The position numbers and the translations under genes were made by a program. A stretch of 64,000 nucleotides of DNA from Casuarius casuarius (lineage: Eukaryota; Chordata; Aves; Casuariiformes; Casuariidae): contig PTFA01000193.1 of NCBI GenBank assembly GCA_003342895.1, positions 153,781-217,780 on the forward strand. Reading direction: 5' to 3'. Positions within the stretch are counted from its first letter, which is position 1; each line of letters opens with the position of its first letter. The notes below the pieces were generated by a model. It had not been told where the DNA came from. It was given only the letters and a program-made list of their open reading frames with translations, and ran no database searches. This document shows, one piece after another, positions 1 to 12,200 of this stretch.

Positions 1-7
1 ATAGCTT

Positions 8-62
8 TTGAATATCTTAAAGGATGAAGACTCCACAACCTCTCTGGGCAACCAACTTTCTG
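8..62 (+). mobile_element. CR1-like LINE fragment (truncated at window edge)
   Basis: The run reading ctccacaacctctctgggca (31-50), followed by acc, matches a well-known stretch in the 3' part of sauropsid CR1 LINEs. Only about 50 bases are recognisable and the similarity fades after position 60. The element may continue to the left, outside the window. It is a dead fragment with no coding potential. Confidence 0.55.
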
Positions 63-2200
63 GGCTGGTCAGTGGCATCTAAAATAATGATTTTTTTTTC
101 ATGCTGAATTTATTTCAGGGAGGGCATACTGCACTCCTGAGCCTACTGTGGGAGCCAGTTGTGTCTGGCTAATAGGAAAGTAATAGGGGTGGATTTGGAG
201 GGTATTAGGGAAAGGCAGCAGCCTCACTTTTATCCCAGGATCCCCTCAGAGACAGGCCCTGCACTGTTACCATAGAGTCAGCAAAGACCCTCCTTCCTCA
301 AAGCACAAACAAAAACCACACTAGGGCATAAGAGAGAGAGGAGGATGGAGAGAACAAAGAAAAAGCAGACAGCTTAGTTGAAGAGCACAAATCAAAACCT
401 GTCCCTTGCTGAGCTGCAAGCAGAAAGTAGAGCTGAGCAGGAACCTGCCCTGTGGGACTGAGAAGCCAAGGGGGGGGGCAGTGCCTGCCGGGATGTCTCT
501 CCATCCCTCAGGAGGAGGAAAGGAGAAAACCCTAATGCTTGCCAGAGAGCAGTTAGCTTAAACATATTTTGCTTCTCCACCTAGCACTAAGTTTGTGTTT
601 AAACAGCTCTCCAATTGCCTTGGCAACAAGCACGGCCAAGCAGGCACAGGGCCTTGAAGAATTAGCGGTACAGCACACCAGGATGAGACACAGACATCAC
701 ACTTGCAGGACAGCTCTTCCCTGCACATGCACATTATTAACCTTGTAGATGCACATTATTAACCTGGAGTCACATTTATTCCCACTCAGGGAATGTGGAA
801 TCAGACAAGTCTAATTAGTTTTCTCCAGTTGCAGCAAAGCTGACTGTGGGTATCTTGGCCAGGCTTGGAGGGATTTGCAGGGCTGTCATTATAAAGCCAA
901 GGTACATCTTAATTTCTGCTTTGGAGGACTGGCAAAATGAATACAACTGCTGGACTGAAACAGTTGCTGAAGGCAGTTTGCTTCTTGGGGGTTGATAAAC
1001 ATCTGGATGTGCTAGATCTGTCTGTATGAGAGCTCTAAGTGGATCACTCCCACTGTATGAACAAGCTCTTCCAGCATGGAAAGCAAGTGCTGCTGGGGAT
1101 GGGAAGCCTTCATGTCATCCCAAAGATCTACCCTAGAAATGCCCTGGAGCCAAAGCAAATCATGCCAGTTTAGCCCAGCAGCCAAAAATGTTTGGTTTGG
1201 ATTGACCCAAAGCAACCCTTTTCATTTGAATGTTCCCAGTGGAGGACTGAGATTTCCACAAGACCAACATTATCCTTGTGAGGTTTTTCTTGACATGGCA
1301 GAAACTTTTCCCCTCGAAGTGAACTCTGATGAGGAGTTTCTGCTCAGCATTTCTACCGATTCATTACACACAGACCTGCCAGGGCTGGGTCCCTTTTTCT
1401 TGCTGCTCTAACTAGTATCTGGAGACCTCTAAAACTGAGCATTGAGCCTCACCCATGGGTTCACCAGGAATGTAAATTATTTCTTTCCAACTGTTTCAGA
1501 GCAGTAAACCCCGCCAGTCCTGAGAGCTTTTCAGGCACAGGAGCAGACTTTGAACTGAAAGCACTACAAAAGCAACAGCAAACACTGTCTAACCAGGTTT
1601 GTGACCCCATCTGCAGGTTACTTAGCATGATACCAAAGCCTGAGGTCCCTCTGCTGCTCCCTCACACTATATTGTCACTATCTCTTGGTCACCTGAGTCA
1701 GTTTGTCCCCAGTCACTGTGGGCACCCAGGAGGTGAAAATTGCCCACAGCCTCCTCCATCATCATCACTTCATGCCAGTCTCTGGGCTGGACCCTTCCCA
1801 CACTGGCAAGCAAGGGGAAAGGGGTAAAGCCAGGCCAGGTGGGCAACAAAGATTGATTTCAAGCATGATTAAAGAGATGGCAAACAGAAAACCTGGGATC
1901 AAATACTCATTTTAATTATGCCTTCATGCTTCTTGGTTATTTTCCTAAAGTGAGATTCCTTCCCCTGGCTGGCACTGTATGGGCTGCAAAATGAACCTTT
2001 CAGTCAGCTTGGCTTTTCTCTGCTGAGCAGGATATGTTACATCTTTGCACAATTACTTAAGCAATTAGGCACCTTTACATGCCCTTACTGAGATTTTTTT
2101 TACATTGTATTAGATGAAACCTGTTGACTGACACATCTTATTCACTAGGTGATAATTTTTACCTGGAATTTGAGCCAAGCTGCATTTGGATGGAAATTGA
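63..2200. other. Non-coding stretch, nothing recognisable except a short direct repeat
   Basis: No open frame here resembles a known family and no credible exon with flanking splice sites was found. A 17-base unit occurs twice (727-743 and 749-765). The longest plus-strand frame (1076-1411, 111 codons) has an ordinary-looking composition towards its C-terminal end but matches nothing I recognise. Confidence 0.5.
727..765. repeat. Two-copy direct repeat, 17-bp unit, 22-bp period
   Basis: The unit atgcacattattaacct occurs at 727-743 and exactly again at 749-765, separated by five bases. It is a local tandem duplication with no further copies nearby. Confidence 0.8.
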
Positions 2201-2227
2201 AATGCAATTAAAAAATGTACAAAAGTA

Positions 2228-2268
2228 GCACTTTTAAACTGGTTTTCAATTAATCAGTTTAAAAGTGC
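2228..2268. repeat. Perfect 14-bp inverted repeat with 13-nt loop
   Basis: The left arm gcacttttaaactg (2228-2241) is the exact reverse complement of the right arm cagtttaaaagtgc (2255-2268), with a 13-base AT-rich spacer. The stem does not extend beyond 14 bp. It sits in an AT-rich patch (about 2040-2330). It could be the remnant of a palindromic DNA transposon or a hairpin in a transcript. Confidence 0.85.
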
Positions 2269-4290
2269 CAGATACATAAAAATCAAGCTGCTCAAAACAT
2301 GTTTTGCATTAAAACTAACTGAATTAGGAAGGTAAGTATTAAGCAGTGACAGGTACTGCATGGCTTGAGGCACTGACAGGCAGGGCTTGGTGCACAGTGG
2401 AGGGCTGTGAGCATGGATCATGTGCACACCATGTCCTGGCATGCACTGGGCAGAGGGACACATGGACACCCCCCATACTGGCTCTGCTCTGGTTCCACCA
2501 AGGGAAGCCGTGGTAGAGCCTGGTGGACTTGCCTTTGTGTCCATTTGCACCTCTCAGCCCACCCAGATCCCTCACTGCAATCCCAGCCTCCCTCTCCCCT
2601 GCAGGCTCAGATTTTGGGGCTCTCCAAGCACATCACACCTGGTCTTTGCCTCTGCACCGCTCTCCAGTTCCCTGGAGACATCTGCTTTTTTAACTATTCA
2701 CTGTGCATGCTGCAACCCCCAAAGATTTTTTCCTGAAGAGTGTTGCAAGCTCTCACCATTCCCCAGCTGCGCTCCTGAGATACCTGCCCTGCGCACAGCC
2801 AGCAGCTCTCACCTTGCTGCCCAGGGCGCTCTGGGGAGGCCGAGGTTTGGCTTTCACTCCTTATAATCTGCAGACATTCAGCCTCTTGCTCTTGGAAATA
2901 GAGAACGATGGAGCAGTCGGGATGTGTTGCTTGCACCTGGGGGAGGGAATGGAGAGACAGCAGGACACAGGACACTAAAAGGCCTGACCATGCAGGATAC
3001 CAGCCAATATTCACTACTTCTGCTGCAGCCAGCCCCAGGAGAGCCTATCTATGCAGCCATGCTTTTGGGCCCTGACATTTCCCTTCGCTTTATATTGCTT
3101 GCCTTGTAAACACCATAAAGAACCAGAGCAATTATTTCTAATTCCCTCCCAAAGCATGTTACACTTAAGGGCACCGCTCTGCCAAGATGCAAGCTCCATA
3201 CAGAGGAAACAAGCTTTCAAGACATAGGGGCCCAGCCCCATTAGCAGGGCAGATCAGAGCACATTCAAAGCCAGAGTGAGGGGAACCATGTAATCAGAGA
3301 TAAAAACCACCTATTCAGGCACATCTAAACCTTGCCAGCCGGGGCAGGGCTGTTCCTGCAGTAGGTTTTGCTCACATTCAGACCAGTCTGTTTTAACCAG
3401 AGCCATCTGCAACAGCTGTCAGAGTTCACCCTTCTCCTTTTCCATGACCCTCTGGAGAGATGCCTCAAAATGGACACTCCAACCTCATTAAAGCTTTACA
3501 AGCCAGGGTAACAAGGTGCTGGAGTGTGCTTCAGCTCTGCAGCTCCCAAAAGGGCTGGCGATGCAGCATTGGGGCAATGGAGCCAAACACCCTGGGGCCT
3601 CCTCTGAGCTGAGGTTTGGGATTTGCCCCCATCTGTTTGCACCTGGAGAACAGCAGCACTGCAAGATTAAGGCTGACCTGAGGCAAGTCCATGGATTTTG
3701 CATGCCCAGGTGGGGATACAGCAGTACTTAAGGGGCATTTCTGCACTCACGGCCCCACTGGCTGGGGAACTGGGCTGCCGCAGCCAGATTTGCCTTGGGG
3801 GATGGGGCTGGTCATTTTTGGGCCAGGACACAGGCAGTTCAATGGGCTATGGATGGTTTTAGGTGGGCAGACTGAGGTGGAAGGGTACATCTAACTGGAG
3901 AAAGAGAGGTGAGGATGGTAGGCAAATGGGCCCAAGGACTGGAAGGAAAACTGGGACTGTAAAGCATCCTTTTGCCAAGCCCTGTCCTCCTCTCTGCCCT
4001 GTCCTGCCTACATGGAGTCCCTTCACCTTCCCTGGGAAATTTCATTTCCTTTTCCTGCTAAAAAAGCCTTTTGCAAGGAAATTCCCAGCCTGGAAAACAC
4101 ACTTTGGTGGCAGCTGCTGCCCAAGAAAGCAGGCAGGGCTATCAGACTCACGCAGTGCCCAGATGGGGCACAGGCACCACAGCCCCTTTTAGCTCTGAAG
4201 CTGCTGGTGTCTATTCACAGCAATGCAGCCTAATAGCTGGATGCACTGTACTCTCATCTGAGCCTGCCTCCAGGCAGCCAGCACCCCTCG

Positions 4291-4332
4291 CTGTGCCTCA
4301 GTTTCCCCATCTGTGATGAGGGTTAATTCCAC
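4291..4332 (+). mobile_element. MIR-like SINE fragment
   Basis: The stretch ctgtgcctcagtttccccat, followed by ctgtgatgagggttaat, matches the conserved MIR segment that reads ctgtgcctcagtttcctcat, then ctgtaaaatggggataat. Only the core-to-tail segment survives. MIRs are ancient tRNA-derived SINEs found across amniotes. Confidence 0.65.
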
Positions 4333-4796
4333 CACTCATTATAAAGCCCATGGGACCAGGGTTGCTGCTGTCCTTGAGTAAGTGCCACCAGTGCTTGCTC
4401 CAGCCCCCTGCCAACATAGTAGATGGGACTTCCCAGCCTCTATAAGAGGGTTCAGCTGCTGCTAATTGCACACTAATTAACAGGGCACACTGTTCTCTCT
4501 GCAGGGAGCAGCTGGCTCTCAGCTGCACACAAGGCAGGGGCACCCATGCAGCACCTGCCCTTTGGGGGGAAGCAGGGCCAGGAGCACCCCTCCATGCTGC
4601 AGCACCAGGGCATGCCAGGGAGAAAATGCAAGTGAGGGGGGCTCCAGCCCCAGCCCTGAATTATGGCATTGCTGGGTCTGATGCTCCACAGACAGCAAGG
4701 GGCTGTGGGATGGGAACTGCCCAGGAGCCAGAGTCAGCTCCCAGCACCCCTGGGGAGCTAGGAAGAAACCTGCCCTCAACCTCAAATGAAATATTT

Positions 4797-4882
4797 TGTC
4801 TTTTCCTACTTTTTCCTCTTTTCTTTTTTCCTTCCCCTTTCTCTCTCCCTTTACTTCTCATTTCTTTTCCTTTCCATTATTT
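4797..4882 (+). repeat. Polypyrimidine (C/T) low-complexity tract
   Basis: About 85 bases are almost purely C and T on the plus strand (ttttcctactttttcctc and similar), interrupted by only a few purines. It opens a spurious long frame that runs on to 5911. Confidence 0.85.
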
Positions 4883-5605
4883 AAAGCCACTATGCTAGAT
4901 TGGGAACTCACGGAGCAAAGTATTGCCAGGAGAAATCCTGAAGGCTCTGCTGGGAAGCACAGCAGAAGCACTCGCACACCTGATCCATCCACCCCCCACC
5001 AGCATTCAACACTGAAGCAATCCAACAACTTCAGCAGCGATTCGCACAAAACAGCTGTCAGACCTGTCACACATTGCTCGGGGAGCAAAACAGTTTGGTC
5101 CCCTCCAGTGTCACCCAGGTCTAGTGCACAGGCTCAGTGCCAGCCCTCCCTGGGGTGTCTCCTTGGCACGGCCTCCCACGCTGTCCAGCCATCACTTCGT
5201 GCTGTCTGCATGAATTCAAACCCTCCTTTGGCACAAGAGCTCCCCGTTGAACCCCTAAGCAATGGGGCCACCCCAGCTGGCTCCCTGCAAGCTGCTGGGA
5301 ACACAGCAGGTCCCTGCACTGTGCATCTCCCTGCCTGGCTTGTCCGAGCTCCCGATTTCAGCAAATCCTCCTCAAGAAGCTCCTGCAAAAGCACCCAGGG
5401 TGAGTGCAGGCAGCATGAGCAGCTTTCAGGGGTGCAGGCTGCCGTCACTCTTGCAACCCAGGTGGGAAGGGGCAGGGGAGCCAGAGGGATGAGGACAGGC
5501 ACATGCTGGGCAGGACATATCCCACAGTGGAGCCTGCCCACAGGTGCTGCAGGTGCTTTGCTCCCCAGGGCTGGCCAGAGCCTGAAGTGGCTGTCAGCAT
5601 CCAGC

Positions 5606-5625
5606 CTCTCCCCCCCCCCCACCCC
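5606..5625 (+). repeat. Poly-C tract
   Basis: An almost pure C run (11 Cs broken by one A) lies just downstream of the putative signal-peptide exon on its own strand. It is low-complexity sequence. Confidence 0.7.
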
Positions 5626-5679
5626 TTCCTCCCCGGGGTGCACCCCGCTGCCCCGTGCCAGGGTCCCGAGGACACTTAC

Positions 5680-5751
5680 CCAGTGCGCCAGGAGCATGAG
5701 CAGCAGGACCAGCAGCTTGCAGGCACCAGGGGACTGCCGTGGGGGTCCCAT
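5680..5751 (-). CDS. Possible first coding exon of a secreted or membrane protein (signal peptide), partial
   Basis: On the minus strand an ATG at 5751-5749 opens 24 codons with a short polar start followed by a strongly hydrophobic core (KLLVLLLMLLAHW). The exon ends exactly before a consensus donor, GTAAGT, at 5679-5674. A hydrophobic leader followed directly by a good donor is typical of the first exon of a secreted or single-pass membrane protein. I found no downstream exon with a recognisable domain between here and position 1, so the rest may lie outside the window or the exon may be fortuitous. The product is unknown. CD79B, GH and ICAM2 were considered because of human 17q23 synteny, but the leader does not resemble them. 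Confidence 0.3.
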
Positions 5752-7839
5752 GGCCAGAGCAGACCCTGTGCCACCCCATGCACAGGGTGTCCTGGCTCAG
5801 CACACAAGGGACTGGGGACAGCCCAGCTCCTCCTCCGTGGCTCTGTGTGCAGGGGGCCACACCAGGACCCCAGCTCTTGGAGATGGCCCCTCTGCACCCA
5901 GCACCCTCTAACCCCACATCACCAGCCCTGTCCTGCTCCAAGTCCCTCCAGGTCCTTTCTGTGATGGGTGCTTGGGTCCCACCTGGGCAGCCCCAACCTG
6001 CACCCACCAGCTGTGGCTACCCTGTGCTCTTCTCTCTGCCTCCCAGTCCCTGCCCAGTGCCGATGGGCTCCGTCTCTCGGAGAGCCTGGATGTCATAGCT
6101 CCTGGAGCTGGTAGCGTGGCAGGCTCCACCCTCCGCTCCCCCTCCCCATGCAGGAGGCTGGATGTGCTGAGCAGCACAGAGTGGACACCCCAGCCTGGCA
6201 CTGCCCACCTGGCCCCTGCTGGGACCCCGGCACCCCCTTATCTGCTCCTGTCAGGGTGCTGGGGTGCCCCACAGGTGCACACAGATGAGGCCTCTCACCT
6301 GCTCCGTGCATGCTGCTAAGCTGGAAACCTTCTGGCCAGAGGCTTTGGGAAGTGGGGGGTGCAGCCAGACCAGCAAGGATGGGATGCAGGGGCCATGCTG
6401 AGGGTCATGCTGCTTCCCAACCAGCTCCACGCAGGACCTAGAGATAAAAAGCCCAAAGGCTGCAGTGCCAGGGCCATGCACACACACATGCACACAGACA
6501 CATCCATGTCCACAGGGTAGAGGCAGTGATGCTTCTCCAAGCCCTTCCTACACAGGAGCCCCTTGTGTGGTGGCCAGCATCTCCATCTCCATCGCTGGCT
6601 CCATCCTGCCTGCTCACTTTCTGCATCCCCTGTTTGGACAGGGAGGCCCCAGGTCCTCTTCACATGGGTGACAAAACACACCCTCCACCCAAAGGGATCC
6701 AGGCTGGAAACCAGGTGCTTGGCTGGCAGCATGCAGCTCTGTCCAAAAACCTTAACTCCTTCCCCACCCTGCCCAGAGGCCTCGTACAGGGTGCCCAGCA
6801 CACCAGACAGCTGCATGGAAACCCAGCAGCATGCAGTGGAGATTTTAAATCACAGATGAGCTCATGTTTGCAGTGGTTTAGTACTTCCAGGACTCCAGGC
6901 ACTATGCAAAGCCAGAGCACAGCAGTCACTCCAAGCCCCTGAGCAGAGGAGGCTGGTGACGCCAGGGAGCAGGGGCACCATGCAGGGTTTGCAATGGCTG
7001 CAAACACACATGCCTCCCTTCAACCCCAAATACCTGTCACAGCAACCCTCCCAGCAGATGCCCAGGTCAGGGGCTGCCCTCAGGGCCAGTGAGGGTCCCC
7101 AAGAGCCTCATCTGGGGTCTTCTCTACATATGTCTCAACCTCCATGCTATAAAGCACCAGCCCTTTTAGCAAGGGGGATTTCAACCCAAACCACACCATT
7201 TTAATAAAAAGGCTCTTAACAATGAAGCAGGAAGGGCAGGAGCAGGGAGCAAAACTCCTTGGGAAGAGAAAGAAACCCAGGAGTGCAGGGAAAGCAGCTG
7301 TGATAATCTCTTTGGATTAAAGACCCAGCCTTGCAGCCACAGATGACACAAAACCCTACTCACCAGGACAACTGCAGGCACTGGTGAAGGCAGGCACTGA
7401 AAAGCACCCAAGGGCCCTTGCTAACAGGCAGAGAAGGCTGTTCTGCACCTATATATGCTGTGGGAGGAGGGGAAACAGGTGGGGAATGTTGCTCACAGCT
7501 GGTGTGAAAGTAGAGGTGTTGAGCACGTGCTGCAGCTGCACCAAAGCCTGCAGAGGTGAATCCACCTGCAGAGATGCCAGAAACCGGCTGGGAGGGCACC
7601 TGCCCCAAAGAGGGGCCCCAGTGGGTACCCTGTGGGGCCTGCCGGGCCCCCTTGAGGCATAAACAAGCTTTGTAACACAGGTGGTTTTGTTAAATGAGTG
7701 AGGTGGAGGGTTTTAGCTGAGCAATTCGGCTGTGCCCAAACTGGTGCCAGGCTTGGCGCAGCTGGCGCGGGAGGCCGGACACCAGCAGCCTCTCGCGCCG
7801 GAGCCCCGGGCAGCCATAACCTTGGCCGTTTCCCAGAGC

Positions 7840-8340
7840 TGACTTCAACACTTCATTATCATTTTATGTCAATAATTTTAGTACTTCTACGTCATTACCT
7901 CTTCTTAACGAGGCAGCAAATCATATTATCTGTTCCTTTTGCAGCTTCTCATAATGAGGTATGAAGTGGACGAATGAACCGTCGCTATTACTTTGCTGTT
8001 CAAAGACCTCGGTCAAAATTACCGGGTAAATTAAACACTCCTAAAAACACAGGGAAGGAACTGACTCCTTAATATTAAATACAACCTGTTCGATGTTATC
8101 ACAAGTGACTGACACTGGTCTCCTATGCCCAGGCTGGCAAAAGCTGAACCTGCGGTTATGTTGACACAAAACAGCTCTGAGACCTGGCCAAACTCATTAC
8201 TGTCTGATGGTTTCCACTAGAGTGCAAACACCCAATCTTAATCATTTAATTTTCCAACAGTACAAAGCCACAAAGCGGCAGGGTGCCTTATTAGATACTG
8301 CTAAAACCAAATAAACCCGTATCTAATGCAAATAGCCCTG
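7840..8340. promoter_or_regulatory. AT-rich island, candidate conserved non-coding element with octamer motif
   Basis: About 500 bases of AT-rich, non-repetitive sequence lie inside GC-rich surroundings. The block contains an exact octamer ATGCAAAT (8326-8333), a CRE-like acgtca (7889-7894) and several homeodomain-type TAAT cores. There is no open frame of note. This is the usual look of a conserved developmental or tissue enhancer, but conservation cannot be tested here. Confidence 0.35.
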
Positions 8341-9159
8341 GGTGGTGATTGAGCCCAGGGCTCTGCTGCGCGGGTGGGTTGTGCTGCGGGGCCAGAGGCT
8401 TTGCGGTGCGGCAGGTCTGGGCTGCTCCCAACAGATGTGGATGGCAGAGGAGCATGGCTAAAGGTTACGGGGTCTGGCTCCATGCTCACCGTGACTCCAT
8501 GGTCACGGTGGCCCAGTGGCCCCATCTACCAAGGTCTCCCTGCAAGGCTGGTTTATTTGGTGCCATCTGGTGGCAAGCTCACCGGATAGTCGGGTCCCAA
8601 GCTGTTGGGAAATAGCCCAGTTTTGAATGTGGCTGGTTTGGTCCCCATGCTGCAGAAGGCCAGATGTGGTTTGCCAGGCTTGCAAAATGCGAGCAGAGCA
8701 TTGCTGGCGGTTGGGCAGCATCCTTCTCCCAGCAGCACCCCTTCCTGCAGGGGATGTGGCATGGGGACCCCCATGCGGTGCCCAAGCATCTCCGCCTTCT
8801 GGACTCGATCCTGTCCTTCCTCCAGCGAGGATGACCTGGGACAGGCAGCAGCAGCTTGACTTCCCATCCTGGATCTGGGCAATTGATGTATCCGCCACCA
8901 GCTTGCTGCCACATGTGCCCAGGGCGCAGAGCAGTGCAGACAGGGCGCCGGGGTGGAAGCCTGTGGGTGGCATCCTGCAGCTGCGAGGGGACGCTGGTCC
9001 CCAGGATGGCCGTGGGTGGCGGGGATGGCAGCGCTCCCAGCTCTTGTAGGGCATCGTGTCCATGCTAAAGCCATGGGAAAGCTCCCAGGAGGCTGGCCTG
9101 GAGCCACAGGCACTCCCATTAATCAAACAGCAGCACTGGGATTTCGGGTAGTGCGTTCC

Positions 9160-9290
9160 AGCAATTACAAATGACTCAGTTGTTTCCAAAGCAAATGAAG
9201 TCACTCGCAGTTATCTTTTGCAAGTGACAAATATTCATTTTCTGAGTGCTGGAAATTACTGAGTGCAGTAATTGTGTTTCCTCCGAGCGC
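9160..9290. promoter_or_regulatory. AT-rich island, candidate non-coding element
   Basis: This short AT-rich block is flanked by GC-rich sequence and carries an AP-1-like tgactca (9173-9179). It has no coding potential. Only composition and motifs support it. Confidence 0.2.
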
Positions 9291-12200
9291 CTCCGTCACA
9301 CCTTGGAGCAGCCACCAAAGCAGCCGAGTGTCCCCAGCGCTTGAAACCAATCTCCCCACGTGCCCGTCCTGGGAGAGGGGCTTCAGCCAAAAGCGAATCT
9401 TCGGGCTCCTGCGGAGATGCCAGCCCATGCTGCCCCTGTCACACCAGGTGACGGTCCCCTGGGGTTGCATTGAGGCCACGAGCAGGGTCCCTGTGTTGGG
9501 ACCGCGTTCATCCTATGGGTATTTCAGGTGCTGGGCTGTGACCAGCTGCCTCTCCTCTGCACCGGGACCTCAAAACTCCCTGCGAGACCTCCTGGAAGGG
9601 GAAGGTGGCTTCATTTTCATCGACTTTCAGAGTGAGACACTTCCACCCACTCTCGCTCCCATATGCATGGAGGTGTGTGCTGAGGACCGGCTTCATGTGA
9701 CAGAGGACAGGGGACAGCAGCTGCTGAGTCCTTGCTTCGTAGCCTGAGTTTGTCTTGATTAGCAATGAAAAAATGTTTTTTTGACTTTTTTTTTTTATAC
9801 CTCCTAGGAGCCAACAGTGGTTTTAGGGGGATCTATTGCCTCAGTCTTGCTTACTTCAGCTTCCACGAGTCTTAGGCAAGGTTGCTGCCTGCTGCCTGTG
9901 TTTCTTCATTTTGGGTACCTGTCTGGCTCCAGTTTGTCTCCTGGGAAGATGGAGGGCACAAGGGACATGCCGTAACCTTGTTGCGCTCTTCCAGTCATCA
10001 GCAGGCAGCTGTGTGAGTCACCTGTGCCAGGCCACATCAAAGTGCAGGTCGTCCGCTGCCATCCTCGGTGCTCCCAGTTTGACTGCTCTCCGTCATGCCC
10101 TAGGTACCAGTATGAGTCATTCAGATAAGCTCCACTCTGGTGTTTCTTCTGGTGCTTCCACAAAGTGGTCAAACCTGCCTGCAGCCTGGTGTCCCTATGA
10201 CATGAGCTTCCCCCTCCATCAACTCTCCTGTTGGGTGAGGGTTTGGAGAAGTCTGGCCAGGCCAAGGATAGGACATCACGACCAGCCTCCGCTTCACTGG
10301 GCTCAGGCACCCACAAGCTGATAGGAGAGGACGCCTGTCCCCTCTCCCCGGCTGGGCCTAGAGGACAAGGAGACCTCCTTGGAAGCCCCAGGAGACTGGT
10401 CTTGTTTCAGATGGGGCTACTACCTTCGTCCTGACCATGGCCCAAAACTAAGTGGTGGGTAGAGTTCACCCTCAGCCTGTTTAACCAGGGGATATGGCTG
10501 AGATCCTCACCTTTGTGTCCATCTGGGTTTAGCATAAAGATTCGAGTTAGGGTTTCCAGAATAAGAAGTCCCAGACTTACACTAAGAGAGGGGCTCAGGA
10601 GCTGCCAAAGTGAGGGCTGCTGTTAAAATTAGCATCTGATCACCCTTAGCTCGGGTGTTCAGGGTTTCTTTTGGAACAAATATCCATCTAGATGTAGGGT
10701 TAAGCAAGGTGGCTCTTACTGGGGACAGCAGGGACAATCCCCACCATAACCTTACAATCCTCTGATCCCTCCCTTGTTCCATGGTGTGCTAAGCATGGAC
10801 AGCACACATGCCACCAAGCACACCAAAATGGGGAATATAAACTGGTCCTCGGCTGTTGCATCTCCCCCTGTGCAGGTGAGTCACTTAATGGTGGTCCTCA
10901 CCCCCATCTCCCTGGAGCAAAGAGGTTGTACCTCCAGCCAGTGAGTCATTTCTTCCTATAAAAGGTGTCTCTGGGACACTTGTTCTGCCGCTCAGCACGC
11001 GCCATCCGTCACCCCACGGTAATTCCTGCCTGGCTTGCTGCTCGCTCCACATGGCCCACAAATGCTCCCTGCTGGAGGAGGCCTGGATGGTAACTGCCCC
11101 AGCCCTGGTATCTGCATCCCGAATTGGATGATGCCTGGCTGTAAGGAAGATCGAGAGCTGGGCTGGTGTTTGCGGATGGGTGCCTGGTGCCCATGCCTGG
11201 CCTTCCCCTCTCTCTATGTAGGAGACATGCCGGGGGACACGCTGGCAGCCTCTGCCCTGTCCTGCAATGCTGCCCGCGATGCATATGGCTTGTGGCTTGC
11301 ACTGATGCCCTTCGGCTTGGCGTGCGCTTGGTTTGGTTTGAGGACAGAGCAAAAAAGCCCCTATCCAAACCGCAGTCATTTCCCTGAAGCTGATTTCTTG
11401 TTTTACAGCCTGCCTGGGGCGACGCTTGCTTTTTCCCACTGTGGTTATTGCAGCGCTTGCAGGTCAGAGCTGACTCCCTGCCTTTACGTTGACTTGTGCT
11501 AAACACCCCTGAATCTCCCTTCTTCTCCTCATGCCCTTCACCTTGGCAATTGAATCCTTCCTACAGACTGGAGCGATATTCGCATCAGCAAAGCCGGTAC
11601 CCAGGCTTTGTCTGAAGCCAGCTAGGCTCTGCCAGAAACAGAGGGTAATCAGCATGGTAATGAAATGTGTAAATAATGTGAATTTGGGAGTTCTAACAAA
11701 AAACAGAGAAATAATCCAGAGGGGCCTGGAGAAATTAGGAATACAGAGCGAAATCTAATCAAGTAGAAAATAGCCAAACTGGAGCCAATGGCTGGGGGCG
11801 AAGGCAGCCAGCCTTGGAGCATGCATTCCTCATGGGGCATCTGGAGGTGTCTCCAGTCCTGTTTTGGTGCAGGACAGGAGTTTTTGGAGAGATCTGCTTC
11901 TGCCTGGTAAGCAGGGCTAGCTGCAGTCTGGGCTCTTGGGAAATGCTCCCAGACCTGTGCTAGGGGACGTGGCTGATGGCAGAAGCAAGAGCCATCTCAT
12001 TTTGGATTTAGTATTGATGGAAAAAATCACAGAGACAGACTGGGGCAATGCAGCTAATAGATGTGGAGGAAAGATACCTGAGTGCCCGTGGAGGGAGAGA
12101 GGACAGCAGGAGGTTGGGCTCGTTTGGGACAAAGTGGTGTTTCATTGCGGTGAGTTTGCTGGGGCACAAAGATTTTGTGCAGAAATACTGGTCTCAGCAG

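Larger units (their letters stand above)
2270..5679. other. Non-coding stretch with MIR-like piece and pyrimidine tract
   Basis: Nothing here can be supported as a gene. The frames present are short or are artefacts of GC-rich sequence. Recognisable items are a MIR-like SINE tail near 4.29 kb and a long pyrimidine tract at 4.80-4.88 kb, listed separately. Confidence 0.5.

Noticed and set aside
4796..5911. 371-codon plus-strand open frame
   Set aside because: It begins inside a pyrimidine tract, has low-complexity composition (S, P, Q, A runs) and matches no family. It overlaps the opposite-strand candidate exon and has no splice or promoter support.
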